25,192 nt of DNA from Chara braunii (lineage: Eukaryota; Streptophyta; Charophyceae; Charales; Characeae). The stretch is taken from positions 526,052 to 551,243 of the forward strand of contig BFEA01000089.1 of the NCBI GenBank assembly GCA_003427395.1, in the 5' to 3' direction. Both the position numbers and the translations under genes were made by a program. The notes under the pieces are model-generated. The model had not been told where the DNA came from. It did no database searches and was given only the letters and a program-made list of their open reading frames with translations. Positions 17,179 through 25,192 of this stretch are shown in pieces. Each line of letters starts with the position of its first letter. Positions within the stretch are counted from its first letter, which is position 1.

Positions 17179-17943
17179 CTATTGCCTGACTGATGGCAGT
17201 GATTCCTCCATGCGAGATTCATTTGGCCGATAAACAAGATGCATGGTTCCTGCACCTTCCTTGTCAACCACAGCCTCCATCAGGACCTGTATCAGGCTCG
17301 GATCAATTGTAGGATGACTTGCTGCAAAATCGACTGCCTGTGAGATACTTGGCAATATCAACGAAAACTCCCGAGGATCCCTTTCTTCATCGATCGCCTC
17401 TTTCTCCCTCCTAAACTTCTCAAACTCTAAGAAGGTATATGATTCGGGATTCAACCAGTTCCTTGAATTTGCTGGTCTGGTATTCGCGCACTTTACCACT
17501 TCATAATAACCGCAAACCGGATCGCACAAAGCTACAAACATGGTGCCGTCATGCTTGTTGAAGATTATGCTCTCTATGCGATATTGAAAGGATTTTCCCA
17601 AAAGCACTTCGTGTGCAACTTTTGGCAATATGTAAAAATATGATCTCGCCTTTACCTTCCCAACAGTGACCATTACACCACTAGCCGTACCGCAAAATGG
17701 CGTTTCCCCACTGGCTCCAATCAAAAATCCAAAGTCATTGCGATTGATCTGAATCCCAGCTTCAATCGCATGCCTCTCTCTCATGATGTTCATTTCGGCC
17801 TCATCATCTACGAGAGCAGAAAATTCTCCACGGTCGATCTGAACTTTGATGAGACCAGTGGCTACACATCGCCAATCCATTTTTGTGCCAGGAGGCGCCC
17901 AGTTAGCCTCTGGAGGGATGATCTCGCTCTGCTTGACTGTCAT
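17179..17943 (-). pseudogene. Retropepsin-like aspartic protease region
   Basis: This is the longest uninterrupted piece of the polyprotein (254 codons). It contains a retropepsin-type core: LIKVQIDRGEFSALVDDEAEMNIM, then an FGFLIG strand, GVMVTVGKVKARSYFYIL, and HEVLLGKSF, which matches the LLG-x-x-F block that closes the fold. The active site in the family is Asp-(Ser/Thr/Asp)-Gly-Ala; here the Gly is Glu (DDEA), explained by a single G-to-A change, so the enzyme would be inactive. The C-terminal 120 residues link to RT and have no recognised domain. It would cleave Gag-Pol into its mature parts. The frame stays open to its TGA/TAG-rich end at 17179. Confidence 0.85.
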
Positions 17944-18297
17944 GATTTTCTTCCGAGTAATGCGCTGCTTAAATTCCTCGCGGAGCTTCGACGATACTGC
18001 AAGGATCTCCTTCAGGGTAACCAGATCACGCTAACTTTCCAGAATACGATCCACCAGCTGTTCAAAATTAATCCCTTGTTCAACAGGGATTGAGTACTCG
18101 TTCTTCTTTTTGCGAGGTTCTTCTTCCTCGACCTGGGTCTTCCCTGCTTCCGACGCCCTTTCCATAGGTCTCTTCTTTGCTAGCAGTTCATCCTCTGCTC
18201 GCAATCTTTCATCCTCCTCATCATCATCCCCTTCTTCTACCTGAATAAGTTCTTTTTCTTGAGGTTCCTTTGAAATTTCTCCTGGCGCAGGCTGCGA
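17944..18297 (-). pseudogene. Acidic linker between Gag and protease
   Basis: Read in frame, this stretch gives a highly charged sequence (EEGDDDEEDERLRAEDELL, EEEEPRKKKNE) followed by a short helical part. A stop opens it (TAA near 18296-18299, just after RKGRKTS) and another interrupts it (TAG 18031-18033). It has no known domain. It probably belonged to one continuous Gag-Pol reading frame. Confidence 0.7.
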
Positions 18298-19913
18298 TTA
18301 TGAGGTCTTTCTTCCTTTCCTCGTCTGCGCCATGATGGTTGGCATCCCTCGCTTGAGTACAGGTCTGGACTTCATCATTGGTAGTGTCATTGGCGTAACT
18401 TGAGGTGTCGAAGCGGCCGCAGGTGCTGACCCGTCCTGACCTTTGTTCCCCCATCCACCAAAAAGGAACACATTAGGAAGATTCAGCCAGACTTCTTCCA
18501 TGTCAACATATAATTGAACAATGGAATCTCGACATTTGCCCAGTTTCTTGGTCACTTCTCGCGTCCGATGAGCAATGTCTTTTTTCCTTTCTTCCAACTT
18601 TTTTTTGTCACACCCACCAATCTCCAGAGAAACCATTGTTTCTTCTAACTCAAAAAGGCTTGCTTCTTCAGGAGAATCTAACCGGAATGTAGCCGGAAGA
18701 GGACGGCCCATCCGTCGAAAAACCTCTTTTCTCATTCCTTGTTCAATATCCTGATCGATGAGATTTCCCTCGATGTCAAAGACTTCTCCTCGAATCTTCG
18801 TGAAGACGATATGGTCCTTCTCGTCCTTGGCGAGAATCTGGCAGAAACGAATAACATGTCCCTTCATATCGCAATATTTGCAGACGTATTCCTGCCAGTT
18901 CCCACGTCCGCCTTCATTTCCGCGGCCTCTACCACGGCCTCGACCACCCTGTGGTTGAGTCTGTTGACCTTGATTTTGTTGTCCTTGGTCAACCTGTCGC
19001 TCCCCGCTTCCATTTCCTCCGTTCTTGCTGCTTTCTCCTTATTTACGAGAAGTACCTTGCCCTCCTGGTATCTGGTTCAAGGCTTTCCTCTCAGCCTTGG
19101 TCAACTTACGAGGGGGTTCCCTTTCCTCCTCGCTCTCACTCTCACTGCTACTCTCTTCAGTGACAGGCTCCTTCCCTTTTCTCTTCCCAGTTTTCGCCTT
19201 GGCCATCATCACTTGAAGTTTTAACCGTTCCTCCTTTATATTGCTCATCATTTCCCTCATGTCAGATAAAGTCTTATAGACCTCTTTGTCCTTGTCCGTC
19301 CCTAACTGTAACCTTTCCCGATTCTCCTTCTGCTGTTTCAGCAGCCGATAGAGGATATGGTCGAAGTCCCCGACCAATAAATTCTCTCAATATTTTGGCT
19401 AATCATACCTTTCTTTCATGCCTTTCACCAACTTTAGCTGTTCCATCTCCGTGAAATTATCCAGAAAGATGACGCAACGATCTTTATCTGGAAGGTCAGG
19501 AACTAATTTCGTCACCCGCTTGAATGCAGTAAGGAACTGCTTTGTTGTATCAAAGCTTTTCCGACTAACCTTCCTCAAATCGGTGAAGTCCAACAGTTGA
19601 TCGCTCAACTGGTATTTTTCTAGCAGCTTCCTTTTGAATTTTGCCCAGTCCAGCGAATTTTGTACCAACTCCTCCACTCTTCCTTGCACTGGATCTTGCA
19701 GTATCTCTTCACCATTCGCAGCATCTTTTCATTCGACCATTCGCATCAACTTCCCAATTGCTCGAACTTTTCTGCCCATCCCGATGCGTTGTTACCATCA
19801 AACAATGGAACGTCAACCTTCGGGATTTGATCCTTCTGGGACTGCTGAATAATTCTTGCAAGCTCCCGAATGTCATTGCTTCTCCCATCTTGACTGTCGT
19901 TGTTACCAGTCAT
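18298..19913 (-). pseudogene. Gag polyprotein (capsid and nucleocapsid), broken
   Basis: The start is the ATG at 19913-19911, 183 nt downstream of the PBS, opening MTGNNDSQDGRSND. A capsid-type beginning follows (PKVDVPLFDGNNASGWAEKF), interrupted by TGA 19746-19748 and a frameshift near 19700. The retrotransposon capsid region continues at 19689-19402 (NSLDWAKFKRKLLEKYQ, TTKQFLTAFKRV) to TAG 19399-19401 and TGA 19387-19389. A charged coiled-coil-like part (19377-19042) carries an acidic SSSESESEEE run and ends at TAA 19039-19041. Then come a Gly/Arg box (GGRGRGRGRGNEGGRGN) and a CCHC zinc knuckle, C-x2-C-x4-H-x4-C (18882-18841, CKYCDMKGHVIRFC), typical of RNA-binding nucleocapsid. About 180 more residues follow without a known domain. 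Gag would form the particle and package element RNA; this copy cannot. Confidence 0.88.
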
Positions 19914-20096
19914 CTTGAGTGGAGAAAAACAACAACATGTTAGCAGAAATCAGTCAATTCTTATAAATAATATCTCATAATTTTGGGATCAAATTACTGA
20001 CTTTTTCTGAGGTCAAACAAGAAAAAGAAAATAACTTTTTACTCAATTAATCACCCAAGTGTCGTTCCGCTAGGGACAACGGTAGTTTACCGTTAT
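19914..20096 (-). other. Leader between PBS and gag
   Basis: 183 nt of A/T-rich untranslated sequence in element sense, where the packaging signal would be expected. It includes a GGTAGTTTACC-like inverted repeat (ACGGTAGTTTACCGT, 20079-20093) right next to the PBS. No ORF was seen. Confidence 0.6.
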
Positions 20097-20113
20097 CCCC
20101 GGCAACGGCGCCA
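20097..20113 (-). promoter_or_regulatory. tRNA-Asp primer-binding site
   Basis: On the minus strand TGGCGCCGTTGCCGGGG lies 2 nt after the 5' LTR end (...CTCGACA). It is the complement of the 3' end of plant-type tRNA-Asp(GUC), including CCA, as I remember that tRNA; the match extends 2 nt further (20095-20113). It defines the right copy as the 5' LTR and the minus strand as element sense. Confidence 0.88.
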
Positions 20114-20128
20114 CCTGTCGAGCGCATC

Positions 20129-20152
20129 GGCCCTCGCGTGAAAACGAGGGCC
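20129..20152. repeat. Hairpin at the U5 end of the 5' LTR
   Basis: GGCCCTCG/CGAGGGCC with an 8-nt loop, identical to the hairpin at 4982-5005. In the RNA it would lie 16-39 nt upstream of the PBS, in position to influence primer binding (inference). Confidence 0.8.
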
Positions 20153-23100
20153 CTCCCGGCCATGTCACGCAGGAGTTTACCTAAAACATACCTTTTAGAG
20201 ACAACTCGGGAACGACGCAAAATATTCGTGAACCGCCGAGACGGACGCGGTTGCTTCGCTCCTTCGCCGCTCTAGCCAGCTGCGCCAGCTATACATCCCA
20301 CGGTCCCCTACGACAGGACAGGTTCCCACGGGGCATAAGCTTGCATCCCTAAGGGGTTGTCACCACCCTTAGGGGTGTATCCCTACCGAGCTACTGATCC
20401 ACATGCGAAGGTTTTTAAATGCAATCGCAGAGGTAGATCAGTCGAGGGCGTCTCGCTGCAGTATATAAATTATTTGACTAAACGCCGAATGAACCCGAGC
20501 GTCGTCCGTTCTCTGGGGCCATGATCTCCCAAGTACGAAGCGTACGCCGGTCGACTAGGACAGTCTCAACCAAGCGTGAAAACAATCCTTAGTCCCTAAC
20601 AATCAAACAACAAAAATCCCCATACCTTCAAAAAAAATCACACAATCCAAAATCGTTGACTTGATGAGCTGGTCTGCCAAAATGTCCCCTTTCAACCTGT
20701 ATGACTGAAACAACTTTTATATTGTCGTTCCAAGATTATTAATTTAAAGAAATAAACTAAGAATGATCTTCTTATCATGACTACTGAAACTTGTCATGAA
20801 TAACTTNTATAAATAAATANNANTNGTACCATGCANATCAACAAGTGATCTGNTTCTTGNTCGANGTTTGAACTCNCGGTTCGACCANGTTTCNGTACCA
20901 TATTCAATTATTTGGAGGAGCGAGTGACAACCTTGTTGGTTGCTTTGCCCTACTGGACAATAATTACTCTTTTTGTTCCAGGAATGATGGAGTATCCATC
21001 TCTAACGCCAACTTACGCAACGCAGAAATATTTCATCTTCCGATGCTTTGCTTGACAACTTTTTCAGACGTTCGCTTTTCAGTTTATCCTGCTTATTTTT
21101 ATGTGAACGATTACCCCTCAATGCATAAGCATGATAGTGAAATCATCGGGGTAATCCGAATACTATCCATCCGACGGTCCTAACTACATAAAGTGTTTTG
21201 TTTTTGTTTTTAGATTACCTTGTGAAACAATAAGTTATATGGTTTCCTCAACGGAACTGAGTGCATGCGAAGTGTTTTTCTGAAATCTGAGTAAGATTTC
21301 AGAAGACGACGTCTAATCCTGGTAAATCTTTCGCCCGCCTCGCACCTGTGCCTCCAATAAATCCAAACGTGTCAGCTCGTCATCGTCGAAAATCAAAGTA
21401 GACATTCGTCCACATCGCATGACTCTAACAATCCGAGTATTATAGAAGGAGGCCATCCGAGATGGCTAGCCTCCAAACTATAACTCCGAGAGGTCGACTA
21501 AGTCCAAACAGGTGTCGAGTCTCTGTGTCCCAGATCCGGACGACGCCGAAACGCCTACCGGACGAGGTAATCCTGATACTCACAATGACTCGAGAGAGAC
21601 ATTGGAGGTTACTCGAGCGGTGGAAATACAAAGTATAGCCGTAAAGCTCGTCGGAAGTTCGAGCCGTGTTGGCTCTGAATCCACGCGAATATTAGGGAAA
21701 AATCCCTCACCATTTCGAAGCAGTCCAATGAAGCTAAACCAGTCGATAGAGAATTCATCTCGAACTCGTAAAAGTCGCGCTGCACTCCTGATGAGATCCT
21801 CCTCGGGTGTATCACGGACCAGCAGATACCTTGGGATCGTTAAGTCTCATCGGGCTCCAGGCATCTGCGTATCAGAACGAATCCAAATCAGTCACGTAAA
21901 AACTCATCGAATTCTTCCGCTTCATTTTCCAATTCATCATCATATAACGCTTCAACCCCTATAATTGCATACTTATTGGCACGTATCCGCTCCGTGTATT
22001 ATATGCCAAAAATATGGGTCTTGTCGCTCGTTCATCCAAAGTACGTAACGGACGAACATCAACCTTATTTCATGGATTTTGTCCACTTGTGGGTTTAACT
22101 CATAGGGTTGCAACACCACCAGGTTCATATTGACAAAGTGACGCTCATGCAATGGCGGTGCGAACTCGTAATGAAGAATATCCAGGCCGTTATCACTCCT
22201 GAAAACAAGTCGCCTGGGGTTCGTTGCGCACTACCACCCCAAAATCGCGGAACGTCCTCCTCATAATATAATTCTGACGGATTATAAATAAGTCGGCCTA
22301 CCCTTTCTACCCTCACTCCATCACGCCTTTGGAGTTCATTTCTCTCCGCCGCTGCATCACGATTGTTGAAAAATAATAGTTTCGTAGATCCCATAGTCAT
22401 CTGAAAGAAAAAGAAGGAAAATGTGTTTTTAGTTAAACTCTTGCCCTTGAGTATTATTCGGTTTTTGTCTTCCTTACGCCCCGTGCTTCTTATGGCACGA
22501 CCAACCTCGTCAAGAGTATCTAAATGTACTTCGTTCAGCTAGTGGAACATGAGTCGGGTTGCTTGTAGCGCCAATTCTCCATACGGTAGTGGTACCTAGG
22601 ATGACCACTTAAAACAGGATTGCTAAGGCAATTTTCCTTTTTCGCAAGGCGTCAAGAAATAATTTTATTCCGTGTGTATGCTTTTTCCATTACCCTAAGA
22701 GGTGGTCTAGGATACTCCTTTTCCTCGCCCGAGTACAGAACTCGGATCTAAGAAGTTGGACCATCTCCACCGAATCGGCATAGTACCCCCCCGCAAAACG
22801 GTCCACTTTGAGTCGATAACAGGGCCGGCCACTAAGGCAACGAACCCCCGCCCCAGATGCCTCATAGAAAAAGGGAAAACACCTACACGACAGACAAGTA
22901 AAGTCTTGCCGCCTAGCGTCAAAGTAAACTTAAATGAAGAAAGAGGAAATCGTAGAAAGATAGAATTATTCAGGCTGGCAGGCATAGATGGAAGAGGGTG
23001 ATTCAGGAAAGAATGGGTAACCTCANGAATNAGTCTAAACCAAGTTGAATTTCTCTTCCTTATGCTCGCTTCGTTTCTCGTCGTCTTCTTTTTCTTTTAT

Positions 23101-23635
23101 TTATACATAGAACACAAACACAAAGATGAAAAGTCAATCATTCTTTCACCGTCATTACCCTCATCCATTTCCGTCCATTTGCCGTACCTGCAGTCAAAAC
23201 CCAACGACACACAGACCACCATGCATTCCTTTACCATTGTCAGACTCCCTGTCATGCACGCAAACACACACATTCTCTTCCCTTTTTCAATGAACATTAA
23301 GTGAAACAGGTCAAAGTAAGTGTGGGTTCACTCAGGTGTGAAGGGAACTAAGTCAATTTAACTGACCTTGAGTGAAGTTTTAACGGTACACCCAAGAAGA
23401 CCGTATAAAATTTACGCTTTCCTGACGCGAAGGTTGTTGTACCCAGTTGTCACCAAAGTGATCGACACCACTCTCTTGCTGCGACCACCTGCCGCAACAC
23501 CCCCTCGCTTACTTTTNAATAAGTATCACTGCCACTGACCTCCACTNTTACCGCGTCACCACGCCNTCACAATTCATCNCACCTCAATCCTCAGCTCCAG
23601 CGGTACCTTCCCTACACCAAGGTCCGACTGCCGCT

Positions 23636-23928
23636 AAATGTGGAACTCTTACCGCCGGTAACCTCGTGTCGCCNCCTGTAAAATTTTCACAGCGCTTCCG
23701 TACCACCGCCAAAAAAACCGTAGNTGCCGCCGTAGAATTTNGGTAGCGCTTTTGCACCTCCGCCGATAAAACTTATGCCGCCGCTGCAGAAATTTGGCAG
23801 CACTTCGGTACCACCGCAGAAAAACCCTGTGCCACCGCTGCAAAAAATCGGCAGCACTTCGGTACCACCGCAGTAAAAACAGGGACTGCCGCTGTAAAAT
23901 TTCGGCAGCACTTCCCNACCGTAGTGAG
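23636..23928 (-). repeat. 54-bp tandem repeat, 5' LTR copy
   Basis: Identical to 8498-8790, ambiguous bases included; units begin near 23690, 23743, 23798, 23852 and 23906. Because this part may be a duplicated contig, it is not independent evidence for conservation. Confidence 0.7.
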
Positions 23929-24209
23929 AAAATGGCAGGCCAAAATTGGTAAAATTTGGGCCCAGGCCCAAATCTCACAGCGCCGCACTGCCGCAGTCCC
24001 GCNGTACCACTGGGTCCNTCCCGTGGGACCANNACCAGCCAGAGGTGAGGGGAGCANAGTGCTCCCTGGCTTGGCTATGGCTGCCCAGTCCTCCTCTTTG
24101 CGCTCCTCTGCAGTCCTCNAGCCTCTCCTCACGTTGCCTCAGGCAGCAGCTCCAGCAGCCAGTACTCAAGTGTGCTCGTCACACACTGGCAGCACGAGTG
24201 CAATTGTGT

Positions 24210-25102
24210 GGCAGCTTGGGGGCAGCTGCCTTTTTTATATTGGCTGAGGAGGGTTGGACGTCACTCCAGCCCCCAGGCAAAATCGCGGGCTCACTGTGAG
24301 CCCTTGATCTGCCAAGATCGAAGGCTGACTGTGGCTGCACCACAGCCACAGCCTTAGTGTGGGGCAGTTTCTTTAATTGCCCTATTTTATTTTTCTTTTC
24401 TTTTTCCCCAGCTGTCTCGGAATCTGGCGAGATAGTTGGGCTCCTGCCATTTCCAAATCAGTTTTTCCTTTATTTTTCTGATAAAGGGTTGAAAAGATAC
24501 AACCCTTTTCCGTTTGACGTACCCGGACTCTTTTTCCAGGGCAGATACATCGAGGAAAAGGCTGCATCTAGCCTTTTCCTTAGTGGTTTTTAAATTTCCA
24601 GGCTCCCTGTAAAAACGGGAGCCTGACAGTTACCTCTGGCAGCTTGTGCCAGAGGTAGCACCACGTGAGGACAAGTGTCCTCACAGAAAATAAAGAAAAG
24701 AAAAAGAAAAAAACTAACTTTCTAATTCCTACTGAACCTGGTTTTTACCTCAGCCAGGTTCGTGCTGTTGCATGCAACAGCCTTCCCTTACTTCCCTCTG
24801 TTGTCCTCCCCTGAAAACGCGGAGGCAGTTGGCAGGTTAGCAGGAGTAGGACCTCCTCCTCCCAACTCCTATGTCCCTCTTTCTCTCTCTCTCCCACGCG
24901 AGTACTGTGAGCCGCGAGATTCAAGATCTCGCGGCCACAGGGAGTTGGCAAAATAAACGAAGTGGGAGCTTTTGTGCTCCCACACAGTCCCAAAAGACTG
25001 TTCTAGTCCTACCACGAGGCAGTTGCCTCGTTCGTTTTCACTTTCTACATTTTTTATTTATTTATTTTTTTTTACTGTTCTTCACGAGGCAGTTTGCCTC
25101 GT
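24210..25102. repeat. Hairpin array, 5' LTR copy
   Basis: The same series of stem-loops as 9072-9968. Up to 24953 it is identical and not independent. After that point independent variation is visible: GTGGGAGC/GCTCCCAC (24962-24983) is kept, and ACGAGGC/GCCTCGT (25084-25102) keeps its stem while the 5-nt loop reads AGTTT instead of TGTCT. Confidence 0.85.
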
Positions 25103-25192
25103 TTCAGCCTCTATTCTCGTTTTTCTCTGCTTTTTATGCGCCAACGGCCACGCGACGTGGGCAAGCTAAAAACGAAAAATAAACAGACAAAA

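Larger units (their letters stand above)
4969..25192 (-). mobile_element. Giant degenerate Ty3/Gypsy LTR retrotransposon (right end outside window)
   Basis: A sequence starting TCGAGCGCATCGG occurs at 4971 and again, in direct orientation, at 20118; both copies then stay alignable for about 5.1 kb. Between them, on the minus strand, lie Gag, protease, RT, RNase H and integrase in that order. PR-RT-RH-IN is the Ty3/Gypsy (Metaviridae) order. A tRNA-Asp primer site sits 2 bp from the inner edge of the right copy. The right copy is therefore the 5' LTR and the left copy the 3' LTR. All coding parts carry stops and frameshifts, so this copy is dead, though relatives could supply proteins in trans. 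No chromodomain and no envelope-like ORF was seen. Confidence 0.95.
20116..25192 (-). repeat. 5' LTR, cut by the window's right edge
   Basis: This is the right copy of the long direct repeat, starting TGTCGAGCGC on plus (ACA at its end in element sense). At least 5077 bp is visible, and the outer end with promoter and target site is outside. Ambiguous bases scattered at 20807-20894 are not shared with the 3' LTR, in contrast to the identical block 21756-24953. Beyond 24953 the copies diverge again, for example in the A/T-tract lengths and in the loop at 25091-25095. Confidence 0.93.

Overview
The window is repeat-dominated eukaryotic nuclear DNA. Most of it is one very large, decayed Ty3/Gypsy LTR retrotransposon lying on the minus strand. 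It runs from about 4969 past the right edge, so at least 20.2 kb is visible. There is no operon structure and no bacterial or archaeal gene. The primer-binding site matches the 3' end of plant-type tRNA-Asp, as I remember that tRNA. Together with the low gene density, long A/T tracts and microsatellites, this suggests a large-genome streptophyte (green alga or plant lineage). The pol wording reminds me of Chara-type elements, but I could not search and hold this loosely.

Layout, left to right. 1-90 is a GT/GA microsatellite. 91-4968 is flanking DNA: foldbacks, a poly-T tract between 14-bp direct repeats, and a C-rich stretch (about 2640-4400) with two doubtful plus-strand ORFs. 4969-10081 is the known part of the 3' LTR, cut by an assembly gap (10082-10441). 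10442-13800 is non-coding DNA between the gap and pol; the inner LTR edge lies somewhere in it. It holds a compound CT/CG microsatellite, a plus-strand hammerhead ribozyme, a long series of short hairpins, a tRNA-like segment, a 25-bp minisatellite and a 106-nt foldback. 13822-19913 (minus) is gag-PR-RT-RNase H-integrase, broken by many stops and frameshifts. 20097-20113 is the PBS. 20116-25192 is the 5' LTR, running off the window.

When intact, the element would have been transcribed from the right LTR, primed by tRNA-Asp, translated as Gag plus protease, reverse transcriptase, RNase H and integrase, and integrated as a DNA copy. The copy seen here cannot make these proteins. Away from the identical core, the LTR copies differ by a few percent by eye.

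The points most worth a second look are: (a) the hammerhead ribozyme, antisense to pol; (b) the dense array of perfect short stem-loops in and beyond the LTR, with several stems re-used and loops varying between LTR copies; (c) LTRs longer than 5 kb; (d) a roughly 3.2-kb block identical in both LTRs down to the positions of ambiguous bases, which points to one consensus contig placed twice by the assembler.
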